Assembly (NCBI RefSeq): GCF_003003795.1
Contig: NZ_PVWK01000124.1
Span: 1 to 64,000, forward strand
DNA length: 64,000 bases
Direction of reading: 5' to 3'
From: Stenomitos frigidus ULC18
Lineage (GTDB): Bacteria > Cyanobacteriota > Cyanobacteriia > Leptolyngbyales > Leptolyngbyaceae
Below are positions 8,358 through 16,240 of this stretch, piece after piece. Made by a program: the position numbers and the translations under genes. Within the stretch, counting starts at the first letter, position 1, and each line of letters opens with the position of its first letter. The notes beneath the pieces were generated by a model that was not told the DNA's origin, searched no databases, and was given only the letters and a program-made list of their open reading frames with translations.

Positions 8358-9746
8358 TCACTGTTGCTGTAAGGTTCTCACCGTAAGAATTTGCGGTGGC
8401 GTTGAGTCGGGTGGATAAAGAAAATCGACCTGCACCAACCGCCGATCGCCCTTCGCTAGTTTCAGTACAACTAACGGTTCGCCCTGCTGTCCGCGACGCT
8501 GCACTAAATGAAGATAACGAGTTTGCGGTAAGCCCTGATCGTCGTTGTAGCGGATACGCACCGTGCCTCGAAAGAAAACCTGCTTTGCGGGTGGTTGCAG
8601 GAAGCGGAGCCCCTTTTGAGGGTTGTCTTCCTTTAGCGGCGTTTCTAATGCGATCGCCACCGTCTGAGCGTGGTCAGTTGTATTCTGCAACGGCAGCGTC
8701 AGGTTGTACTCGATCGCATAGTTGCCATGTGCCTGGTAGGCCGTGTCGGGATAGCGGGCAACCATCTGGGCTGTTTGAATTTGACCAGTGCCCAGGGTGC
8801 CACGTAGCAAGGTACTGAGTCCGTAGGAAAACGCTTGACCCGGTTGGGGGAGGCTGAGAAACCAGTTGTCTAGAGTGGAATCACGTGTGTGCGCCGGATC
8901 GATGATTTGAGCCGTCCACTGTGATCCCTGTGAGACGCCTGCAACGCGACCGTAGATGATTTGCCCTTTGGTCTGCTCAGGCGGCGTTGGTACCCGATCG
9001 CGCGGCCCTGCAAGTGCTCCCGTCTTCAAGAGCGTTTGCCATGCGTCCAGCGTCGGAGGCGATTCGCTGCCATCAGCATTCTGGGTAGCAAACTTAGCCA
9101 GGCTCGCAGCATACAGAGGCGCGCTGCTACGCAGCCGAATGAGGGTCGATCGTCCATTAAGTGGCGGATTGAGAGTTCTTACTGGAATGGGCAAATTCAG
9201 CAGCAGTTGACTCTCCCCAGGGCTGATCACAATTTGAGCCGGAAAGTCTGTTTGTCGTCGTCCACGGAGCACTTCGTCGGTAGCACGGCTGCCTGGCCCA
9301 GCAAATACGGTTCCCAAAGGGTTCTCCACAGAGGTGGGTAGATCAACAAACGGGGCATCGGGTTGGCTGAGGTAGCTAGCGGCTTGCAGAATATCGACTG
9401 TCAATGTTTCGCTACCAGGGTTATGCAGCAAAATGCCCAGATAAAGAGTACGTAAATCGTTTGGTGTTTTTGCTTTAGCAATGTGGTGCGCAAAAACATC
9501 AAATCGCCCCTTTAATGGCGTATGCAAATGTGCTGTCGGGGATGCCTTGCCTTGTGGTGGAAAGGTTGACAGAAGAATGCCTTCCGCTTGCACCAATTCG
9601 GGGCTGTTGCTATTGAAAACTAAAACTGAATCAAGCTGTCCAGGCAGCGATCGCATGACTTGCGGCACAAGTATTTCCTGACTGGTACTTTTAGGTAGCT
9701 CTGGAGTTGCTTGCGCCAAGATTAAGCTTGAGATTAACGAAAACAT
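8358..9746 (-). CDS. DUF3370 domain protein, exported
   Basis: This 462-residue protein is nearly all DUF3370, a family largely confined to cyanobacteria. It begins with a short hydrophobic signal-like segment MFSLISSLILAQA ending in a plausible AQA cleavage site, then VPQVMRSLPGQLDSVLVFNSNSPE, HTPLKGRFDVFAHHIAKA and a beta-rich body with no further membrane helix. The protein is probably periplasmic or envelope-associated; its molecular role is unknown. It is single, with 121 bp to the oxidoreductase start downstream. Confidence 0.85.
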   Translation of the reverse strand: MFSLISSLILAQATPELPKSTSQEILVPQVMRSLPGQLDSVLVFNSNSPELVQAEGILLSTFPPQGKASPTAHLHTPLKGRFDVFAHHIAKAKTPNDLRTLYLGILLHNPGSETLTVDILQAASYLSQPDAPFVDLPTSVENPLGTVFAGPGSRATDEVLRGRRQTDFPAQIVISPGESQLLLNLPIPVRTLNPPLNGRSTLIRLRSSAPLYAASLAKFATQNADGSESPPTLDAWQTLLKTGALAGPRDRVPTPPEQTKGQIIYGRVAGVSQGSQWTAQIIDPAHTRDSTLDNWFLSLPQPGQAFSYGLSTLLRGTLGTGQIQTAQMVARYPDTAYQAHGNYAIEYNLTLPLQNTTDHAQTVAIALETPLKEDNPQKGLRFLQPPAKQVFFRGTVRIRYNDDQGLPQTRYLHLVQRRGQQGEPLVVLKLAKGDRRLVQVDFLYPPDSTPPQILTVRTLQQQ

Positions 9747-10017
9747 ATGCTGTAGCGTGATCGTCCTGGAACGGGATGAGAGACAGCGCCAGCTATCTCA
9801 AAAAAGCATACAGGACGATCGCAGCCAACCCCCAACCATACCTCAACCAATCATAGGGGCATGAGTGAAATCACTTTCATAACAGAGCTATAGCGTTAGC
9901 TGATCTGTCATCAACGATGTTGCTTTAGCATGCAAGTCCGCGATCGGCGTTCCAGAGTATCACCTTTTCAAGTGCAAAATGTTGGTTGAAAGCGCAACTT
10001 CACCTAGAAAGCTCGCT

Positions 10018-10539
10018 TTAAATCTGTTGAAGGAGCTGTAGAATCGTCAAGAAATCTTGCAGCACAGGCTCTAGATTTACCTCATGCAAAACCGGTACGT
10101 GAATGAAGAGGCATTGGCAACTTAAGCGATACGTTTGAATGTACTGCAAGACCGAGTAATACAGGTGATTACAAACAAAATCTCCGGCATCATCGCTGAC
10201 TTGAGTGACCGTTAAATCCTCCACAAGTCGATCGACATCAATGCTTGTTTGAAGGATCTTTGACTGATGCTTACCATTGGACTCTACAGTTAATTTTGTT
10301 CGGCTTTCGGCCATGCCACAGCAGACAATGATTTCTGGTTGCCACGCATCGATCTGGGCAATTACTTGTTGAGGCGCTGCTTGAAAATCAACGGGTAACT
10401 TGCGTAACACCGTCACCTTTTCACGCCATTCAGCAAACCGCTGCGGCTGACTCATCGCTGCAATCAAATCATCCGATGCATTCGAACGGTGATGGGCTTC
10501 CCAAATATCAAAGGACGTGAGCAAGATTCTCTTGGTCAT
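10018..10539 (-). CDS. Pyroglutamyl-peptidase I-like (peptidase C15) protein, compact
   Basis: The 173-residue protein starts MTKRILLTSFDIW, the family start, and keeps the catalytic elements: GMAESRTKLTVES (Glu), AGDFVCNHLYY with C123, and FIHVP with H147. The Cys-to-His spacing of 24 equals that of classical enzymes. Pyroglutamyl peptidases remove N-terminal pyroglutamate from peptides. The protein is about 40 residues shorter than the usual 210-215, mainly before the cysteine, so substrate range may differ. No neighbouring peptidase or transporter supports a pathway. Confidence 0.75.
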   Translation of the reverse strand: MTKRILLTSFDIWEAHHRSNASDDLIAAMSQPQRFAEWREKVTVLRKLPVDFQAAPQQVIAQIDAWQPEIIVCCGMAESRTKLTVESNGKHQSKILQTSIDVDRLVEDLTVTQVSDDAGDFVCNHLYYSVLQYIQTYRLSCQCLFIHVPVLHEVNLEPVLQDFLTILQLLQQI

Positions 10540-10874
10540 ACTCAGCCATAGTTAGGACAGCATGCAAAAGCCATCACTGCATTACCCGCCATACTAGTGT
10601 CTGGTGAGTAGCATTGAAGGTTAACAACCATCGATCAAGAGAACAGACTTGCAGAGCAGTGAATTGGTTCGCAAAGATCAGAAATATCAGTCTTTAAAGC
10701 TCAGAAGCAGCCGCGAAAATCTGTCACTGACAAAACCGTTCGACATTCATCGTAACAGTCTAAGGATCGTGGATTAAAGAAAATCGACAAATTATCTGCA
10801 GGTAGGGGCGCACGGCCGTGCGCCCCTACAGGAAATGCCGGAGTTATTAAATTCTTGTTCCTAAGTTGTCCTTC
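10540..10874. other. Intergenic region, 335 bp, with perfect palindrome
   Basis: Between the CTDH-like gene and the C15 peptidase gene (both minus strand). The only clear structure is the 28-bp palindrome at 10802-10829; the rest should contain the peptidase promoter, but I cannot point to convincing boxes. Confidence 0.5.
10802..10829. repeat. 28-bp perfect palindrome (GTAGGGGCGCACGG half-site)
   Basis: GTAGGGGCGCACGG is followed directly by its reverse complement. GTAGGGGCGCA...TGCGCCCCTAC elements are a common dispersed palindrome in cyanobacterial genomes. It lies 46 bp past the stop codon of the CTDH-like gene, but with no T-run it is not a standard terminator. Confidence 0.9.
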
Positions 10875-11309
10875 TCAGCTACGCAAACTGAGTAACTCTT
10901 GAGGGGATGCTAAAAGTTTGATTTTTGCTAGCAGCAGCTTCTTTTCAGGATTCAGGACGAAGAGCCAGGAAACATTCACTGAAAAGAGAGTGGTTTGCAC
11001 CTTGCCAACCACTTGTACTTCGGTGCAATCGCCGTCTAGCAGTTTCACCACGCCTTGACGAGGTAGTAGGTTAAACCCCTTTGCTTCGGCTTGCAAATAA
11101 GCTGCGATTGCGTCTACACCCACCACCGCTTGCTCAAACGGTGGCTGCATTTCACCATCAGCAGCAAACAGGTGCCCCGTTGCCTGAAACGCTCCTTCGT
11201 TGAGTGTTTCAAAGTAGCGCAAAATCACTAGCTCACTGACGCCCGCGATCGTCAACGTGGTAGACGCCGTAGCATCCGGTTGGGCAATGGGTGAAGTTAA
11301 AACTTTCAT
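10875..11309 (-). CDS. Orange carotenoid protein C-terminal domain homologue (CTDH), carotenoid-binding
   Basis: This 144-residue NTF2-like protein matches the OCP C-terminal domain: VILRYFETLNEGAF with Y32 (the Tyr that hydrogen-bonds the carotenoid keto group in OCP), DGEMQPPFEQAVVG, GKVQTTLFS, VSWLFVLNP with W115 (equivalent of the second donor Trp) and KLLASPQELLSLR. CTDHs bind ketocarotenoids as dimers, deliver them to helical carotenoid proteins and quench singlet oxygen. The Trp of OCP KVQTPWF is replaced by Leu (KVQTTLF). C95 may correspond to the cysteine that forms the dimer disulfide in studied CTDHs; that is an inference. No OCP or HCP gene is in the window. Confidence 0.85.
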   Translation of the reverse strand: MKVLTSPIAQPDATASTTLTIAGVSELVILRYFETLNEGAFQATGHLFAADGEMQPPFEQAVVGVDAIAAYLQAEAKGFNLLPRQGVVKLLDGDCTEVQVVGKVQTTLFSVNVSWLFVLNPEKKLLLAKIKLLASPQELLSLRS

Positions 11310-11498
11310 AGCTCTATGTCAATGATGGGGCTGCAATCATGGCATTAACGCACCTTTAGCATACGGAGAGTAGCCCCAAAGAACGTGCTCCTTCAGAGAG
11401 ATTGCGGCGCGATCAACCATGCGAATCAGCCCTTCTAAAGTTGGGGTTTAGGGGGTGAATTCCGACAGCTTTTGCGTAAGTCCTATCTACTGCATATT

Positions 11499-12929
11499 TT
11501 AAGGATTTACTGGAGTCGTAGGAACAACGACTGATCCTGGATTTGACGACGGTAGTGGCGTCGGCGTCGGTGATGGTGATGGCAGTGGTGATGGTGTCGG
11601 CGTCGGTGTTGGTGCTGGTGTCGGTGATGGTGTCGGTGATGGCAGTGGTGATGGTGTCGGCGTCGGCGTCGGTGTCGGTGTCGGTGCTGGTGTCGGTGAT
11701 GGCGATGGCAGTGGTGATGGTGTCGTTACTGTCGGTGGTGGTGGATTAGTAGGAGGTTGGGAGCCGACAGACACAACATAAGGAGACGGGATCACAGACA
11801 GTTGCCCAGCATCCGCCAACGCTTGGTAAACGAAGGCAGCAACTTCAGCTCTAGTGGCTGGACGGGCAGGATTTAACTCTTTGACCCGAGGATAATTGAC
11901 GACCAGGCGTCGATCGGTTGCAGCCGCGATCGCGCCATTCGCCCAGCTCGGAATTTGTGCAGCATCCTGGTAAAAGGACAGTGCATCCGTACTGGGGCTG
12001 CTGAGCTTCAGACCACTGGCTAGTGAGACCAACGCCTCCACGCGAGGAATCTGCTGATTCGGTTTAAACGTGCTGTCTGGGTAGCCGGACATAAAGCCCT
12101 TTTGATAGGCTGTTTGAATTGCTCCAGCACCCCAGAAATTGGCTTGAATATCCTTAAAAGCAAGGCTGGCACGTTCCGGTGGCAACGAAGCAAAGGCTTT
12201 ACTCACGATCGCGGCGAACTGAACCCGTGTGACTGCCTCATCCGGTCGGAAGGTGCCGTCTTCAAACCCACTAATGATTTTCTGAGCCGCCAATGCGTCG
12301 ATGTAATTCTTTGCCCAATTCGATTGCGTATCAACAAATGCCGTTAACTTAATGCTGGAGGGATTGGTCTCGCTGGTCAGGTAAACAAAACCCAGCGGCT
12401 TGCCGTTTGCATCGATACGCTTTGTCAATCGCCATCCAGGGCTAAGGTTGATCTTGGCAAAGGCTCCAGCAGAAGGAAGCCCGTTGGTTCTACCCACTTC
12501 GATCGGCGGTGCGTCGCGATTGGTTAAGTCAACGGCAAGCAAGACTAAATCATTATCCCGTTTGAGCACGCTGAGCTGTAAGAGCAAGCCAAAATCTCGA
12601 TCGGCTAGACGGACAGAATAGCCGTTGCTGTCAGTGCTACGACCACAAATGCGAGTGAAGTCGAATTTCAGCAGCAGTGGATCGATGATCGTTGGGTTCG
12701 AGCCACTTTCACTCCAGCAAGGACGTTGATCAGAAAGTTGTTCCAGAATCAAAAGCTGATAAGCATCGGCGCTGTAGGGAGACGCAACCACAACAAATTT
12801 GCTGGGATCAACTTCTGTTTTTCCAAAGACGGCCGCGATCGTCGTTTTAGCAGGATTTAAGAGGCTAAGCGACGTTATACTCAGAGCCGCTACTAGCGAT
12901 GCAAGGCGAAATCGTCTTAAAGTTACCAT
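11499..12929 (-). CDS. SLH-domain envelope protein with DUF3747 and Pro/Thr-rich tail
   Basis: A signal sequence ([24 protein letters not shown]) is followed by a DUF3747-like region ([20 protein letters not shown], with paired cysteines), then three SLH repeats: [41 protein letters not shown] and [20 protein letters not shown], each with the [13 protein letters not shown] or [13 protein letters not shown] element. The last 90 residues are a repetitive Pro/Thr/Ser tail. SLH domains bind cell-wall secondary polymers, so the protein is probably anchored in the envelope with the tail as spacer. The frame opens 16 codons earlier with TTG; the ATG at 12929 fits the signal peptide better. Confidence 0.85.
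   Translation of the reverse strand: MVTLRRFRLASLVAALSITSLSLLNPAKTTIAAVFGKTEVDPSKFVVVASPYSADAYQLLILEQLSDQRPCWSESGSNPTIIDPLLLKFDFTRICGRSTDSNGYSVRLADRDFGLLLQLSVLKRDNDLVLLAVDLTNRDAPPIEVGRTNGLPSAGAFAKINLSPGWRLTKRIDANGKPLGFVYLTSETNPSSIKLTAFVDTQSNWAKNYIDALAAQKIISGFEDGTFRPDEAVTRVQFAAIVSKAFASLPPERASLAFKDIQANFWGAGAIQTAYQKGFMSGYPDSTFKPNQQIPRVEALVSLASGLKLSSPSTDALSFYQDAAQIPSWANGAIAAATDRRLVVNYPRVKELNPARPATRAEVAAFVYQALADAGQLSVIPSPYVVSVGSQPPTNPPPPTVTTPSPLPSPSPTPAPTPTPTPTPTPSPLPSPTPSPTPAPTPTPTPSPLPSPSPTPTPLPSSNPGSVVVPTTPVNP
11536..11750. repeat. Low-complexity repeat encoding the Pro-Thr/Ser tail of the SLH protein
   Basis: Tandem hexamer-like units such as GGTGTCGGCGTC and GGTGATGGCAGT encode PT, PS and PSPLPSP motifs on the minus strand. 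The open frame read on the plus strand across this tract is an artefact of the repeats. Confidence 0.8.
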
Positions 12930-13087
12930 ATCAGTAAGCCTATTTTTGTAGAAGCATTGAAGTGACTGCTGTTTCAATCGCTTAACAGCATACCAACCGA
13001 TCGTGACGGTATGAATATTACCTTTAATTGACGTAGACCCAGGTTAACAGTGCCATTTACACTTGCGTAAATAATCCTTGATACCTT

Positions 13088-14452
13088 TTATGTCATCGTC
13101 TCTGTGGTTGTATCCTCTATCGAATGGGGGATGATGGCAACCTGCTCAATGCGGTAACCATCCATTGCCACAATTTCAAAATCAAATTGATTCCACGTAA
13201 ATGATTCAGCAACGGTAGGAATATGACCTAATTGCTGCAAGATAAAACCACCAATTGTTTGGTAGTCAACGCCTTCTCCTAACGGCAACTGTTTGAAATG
13301 AAAGAGTTCTTTAAATTCATCGATCGGCAACATACCATCGACCAACCATGAGCCATCGTCACGCCTAATTGCCTGTGGTTCAAATGGTTCATTGCCAGTG
13401 TGAATATCGCCCACGATCGCTTCTAAGAGATCATTCAACGTCACTAAGCCTTGCGTTGCGCCGTACTCATCAACCACTACAGCAATGTGACTACCAGAGG
13501 TTTTAAACAGTTCCAGGGCGTTGAAAGCTCGAATACTTTCTGGAATATAAAGCGATGGTGTTAGCAGTTCCCTCAGCGCCGTTAACGTCAACGAGTGATC
13601 GAGGCTAGCAGCCAGCAATTCTTTCGCTCTCAAGAAGCCAACTGGGTGATCGACACTTTCCTGACAAACCAGAAAGTTGGAATGCACGCTAGCAATTACC
13701 TGCTGCTGTAAGGTTGCGATCGGATCGTCAATATCCAACCACACCATATCGAGCCTGGGCGTCATCAGCGCGCTCACTCGTTGCGCGCCCAATCGAAACA
13801 CGCGCTCGACCATATCTTCTTGCGCCTCTTCTAACAGCCCTGCTTCGCGAGTGGCTGAGACAAGCAGCTGCAGTTCTGCGGGTGAATGAATTAATTCTTC
13901 GCTATTGCCCGTTTCTAAGCCAAGCGCACTCAGTACCCAATTTCCCAAGCTGTTGAGTGCATAAACAGCCGGACGGAAAAGCCTCAGGTAAAGCTCTAGC
14001 AGTTGAATGACAAATAGTGCCGTCTCTTCGGGGCGTTGCAATGCCAAACTCTTAGGCGCTAACTCTCCCAGCACGATATGCAGCGCCGTAATGATGGTAA
14101 ACGCAATGAGGACACCGAGCGTATGAGCACCTACCAGAGCAAGGTTGCCAGGTAGCACACGTTCCAGCGCTGGCTCAATGAGAGCGGCGATCGCGGGTTC
14201 TCCCAACCAACCTAGGCCCAGCGACGACATGGTGACCCCAAGCTGTGTTGCCGCCAAATAGGCATCCAAATGGTTGACCGCCCGTTGTAAAACCTTGGCA
14301 CGCGCCCGACCTTCAACCACCAACTGCTCCACACGGCTGCGACGCACTGCTACCAACGCAAACTCTGCCGCCACAAAAAAGCCGTTGGCGAACACTAAGA
14401 CGATGACTGCTAGTAATTTACCGACGATTAGCAAGCCAGAAGACCCTGCCAT
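13088..14452 (-). CDS. HlyC/CorC (CNNM) family transporter-associated protein
   Basis: The 454-residue protein has the full architecture: a CNNM/DUF21 membrane domain (GKLLAVIVLVFANGFFVAAEFALVAVRRSR, three to four helices in the first 200 residues), a CBS pair (RVSALMTPRLDMVWLD and EYGATQGLVTLNDLLEAIVGDI), and a C-terminal CorC_HlyC domain (RRDDGSWLVDGMLPIDEF). Relatives are linked to magnesium or cobalt efflux and homeostasis, regulated by nucleotide binding at the CBS domains; haemolysin names are historical. It is monocistronic as far as can be seen. Confidence 0.9.
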   Translation of the reverse strand: MAGSSGLLIVGKLLAVIVLVFANGFFVAAEFALVAVRRSRVEQLVVEGRARAKVLQRAVNHLDAYLAATQLGVTMSSLGLGWLGEPAIAALIEPALERVLPGNLALVGAHTLGVLIAFTIITALHIVLGELAPKSLALQRPEETALFVIQLLELYLRLFRPAVYALNSLGNWVLSALGLETGNSEELIHSPAELQLLVSATREAGLLEEAQEDMVERVFRLGAQRVSALMTPRLDMVWLDIDDPIATLQQQVIASVHSNFLVCQESVDHPVGFLRAKELLAASLDHSLTLTALRELLTPSLYIPESIRAFNALELFKTSGSHIAVVVDEYGATQGLVTLNDLLEAIVGDIHTGNEPFEPQAIRRDDGSWLVDGMLPIDEFKELFHFKQLPLGEGVDYQTIGGFILQQLGHIPTVAESFTWNQFDFEIVAMDGYRIEQVAIIPHSIEDTTTETMT

Positions 14453-15082
14453 ACTCCATCCACAAACGACTGATTACCTTATGACAGTAGTGACCGAGAC
14501 GGTAAAAAGGCAAGAGGAATTGCCACACAGTGCTAACGAACTTGCTCAGAACGTTCTCATATGGGATGTGCAATCTAAAGACACGGGTTGTGCAATCTAA
14601 AGGCCTTACAGTCAATCCATTGTGAAGTTGAATGTTGTTCTTGAAGATGAGAGACGTTTGGCGATGAGAAAAACTTATGGCAGAAAGACTTCCTTTGAAC
14701 TGGAAGCCAGAGCGGTGGACATCATGATGACTGAATGCCTCATTAATGCCCGTGCTATTTGTGTCGCACCTATTTGTGGTTCAAATGGTTAGACGGCATT
14801 TTGTCGGAGCGTTCCATGGAACGCTCCGACAAAAATAGAACAACATGTCTAGAGCATCCCCCCGATTGGAACAACGATTAAAGAGCGTTCAAGGGACGAT
14901 TAGGGTTTGGTTAATGGATGATCGACCCAGAGTACTTGTTGTCACAGAAGCCGATTAAGGCATGGTTATGGCTTTTCAGAGGCAATATAAATTTTTCTAC
15001 GCACGTTCCTAACTGATGCTATTACCTGGTGTAGTGTTCTGCTGTCCTGCTTGTATACCATCATTCGCCAGGAGTTGTCCTC
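14453..15082. other. Intergenic region, 630 bp, with perfect palindrome and short direct repeat
   Basis: No supported gene. A 42-codon open frame at 14664-14792 (MRKTYGRKTSFELEARAVDI...) resembles nothing I know. The 14-bp word TGTGCAATCTAAAG occurs at 14567-14580 and 14589-14602. A 36-bp palindrome lies at 14799-14834. The end of the region carries the ribosome site AGGAG before the EndoU-like gene. Confidence 0.45.
14799..14834. repeat. 36-bp perfect palindrome (TTTTGTCGGAGCGTTCCA half-site)
   Basis: Two 18-base halves are exact reverse complements with no spacer. The ends are TTTT/AAAA, so in either orientation a transcript would form a hairpin followed by U residues, as in a bidirectional terminator. 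The inner GGAGCGTTC/GAACGCTCC arms recur in the hairpin at 58737-58774. Confidence 0.9.
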
Positions 15083-16234
15083 ATGCCTTCCGTCTCCAAA
15101 CGAGTTGCGATCGGGTTCACGGGGCTAGCGATCGGATGCACGTCTTTTCTAGTGCTCCAAAACACGCGTGCTCAAGTCCCACCGACAGGAACGTTTACGG
15201 CGACGCAAGTCTGCCCTGCAACGCAAGCTATCAATGGCAGAAACCCTGGCAACGTAAAGCTGACAGTTGGAACCCTCTACGCGGCTCAAGGTTTCAATAG
15301 TCCACAACGTCAGTTTGTGTTGCTGGCAGTCCCAGGAGCGACACCCGATCGACGCTGGGTAAGTGCCACTTGCGGTGAGTTCCAGGCCAATGGTGGCAGT
15401 AATCCAACGCCCAGCCCAACACCTGATCCAACGCCTGACTCGTCGCCCACTCCAAGACCAACGAATTCGCCTATTGCCTCGCTCCTGCCATTCTTTGATA
15501 CAGAAAATAACCCTGTTCCAGTCGATTTCCCAAGTGGCGCTCAGAAGGACATTTCGCCTCCACCACCAGAGCTAGAGGAGTTTGATCGGAAGATTCTGAC
15601 ACTCTGCGGAGCCGAGTTCGATGCCCCCGTCAGTAGCGCCAAGTTCCGTCAGTTGATGACGTTTTATCCCGACGTGGTTCGTAAGCTCAAGCAGGTAACA
15701 GCCGGTGAGCTGAAGCCTAACCGCCGCTCCGATAGTCAGTTTTTAGATGATTTGACTGCTATTTGGTTTGAGCAGAAGGGCTTTAAACACATTTTCTGCG
15801 GCGAAAAGGATGGTAAGAGCATCGGTGGACTGCATTTTGTTGGTCGTTACCTGGAGTTTCAGCAGAAGGGCATTGCAGGGCGCATTCTCCGCGCTGGAAA
15901 CGGCAGAAAGGCAACGCAAGAAGTGGTGGATGGTGAAATTTACACCTTTGGGGTCGCGATCGTGCAAAACGGTCGGGTCATTGCAGACAATCCCATCAAA
16001 GGCTATCCTTACACGCTCAATGCACAGGAAACATTGCTAGAAGGCACGCGCGGCTTCAAGCTGTTTAAGTCTACTTCTAGCGAATCCAAAGGTTGTTTGT
16101 TGACAGTTACAGTTCCAGGTACTACACCGTATCAAGCCGTTTTTGTCAAAAAAGCGGGCGCTATTCGCACGTTTTACCCCGATGCTACGCCTGACACCAG
16201 TCGCAATGACTCGTGCGACCAACCTTCCCGGTAA
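15083..16234 (+). CDS. Secreted EndoU-type endoribonuclease (383 aa)
   Basis: An N-terminal signal-like segment (VAIGFTGLAIGCTSFLVLQNTRAQ) precedes a small beta-rich region with two cysteines (C44, C97), a Pro/Thr linker at 107-130, and an EndoU-like domain from about 165 to 370. The core KGFKHIFCGE...SIGGLHFVGRYLEFQQKG parallels the EndoU signature (GFEHVFVGE...GFHNW in animal enzymes), with H236 and H251 as likely catalytic His and a Lys near 306 as the third residue. EndoU enzymes cut RNA at uridines; bacterial ones are often toxins. AGGAG precedes the ATG at good spacing. A PLD-type nuclease gene follows after 6 bp. RNase activity is inferred. Confidence 0.75.
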   Translation: MPSVSKRVAIGFTGLAIGCTSFLVLQNTRAQVPPTGTFTATQVCPATQAINGRNPGNVKLTVGTLYAAQGFNSPQRQFVLLAVPGATPDRRWVSATCGEFQANGGSNPTPSPTPDPTPDSSPTPRPTNSPIASLLPFFDTENNPVPVDFPSGAQKDISPPPPELEEFDRKILTLCGAEFDAPVSSAKFRQLMTFYPDVVRKLKQVTAGELKPNRRSDSQFLDDLTAIWFEQKGFKHIFCGEKDGKSIGGLHFVGRYLEFQQKGIAGRILRAGNGRKATQEVVDGEIYTFGVAIVQNGRVIADNPIKGYPYTLNAQETLLEGTRGFKLFKSTSSESKGCLLTVTVPGTTPYQAVFVKKAGAIRTFYPDATPDTSRNDSCDQPSR

Positions 16235-16240
16235 GAAACC

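Noticed and set aside
11543..11749. 68-codon plus-strand frame of Val/Ser/Met repeats
   Set aside because: Antisense of the Pro/Thr repeat tail of the SLH protein.
14845..14957. Possible small gene MSRASPRLEQRLKSVQ... after the 36-bp palindrome
   Set aside because: 37 codons, no ribosome site and no family resemblance.
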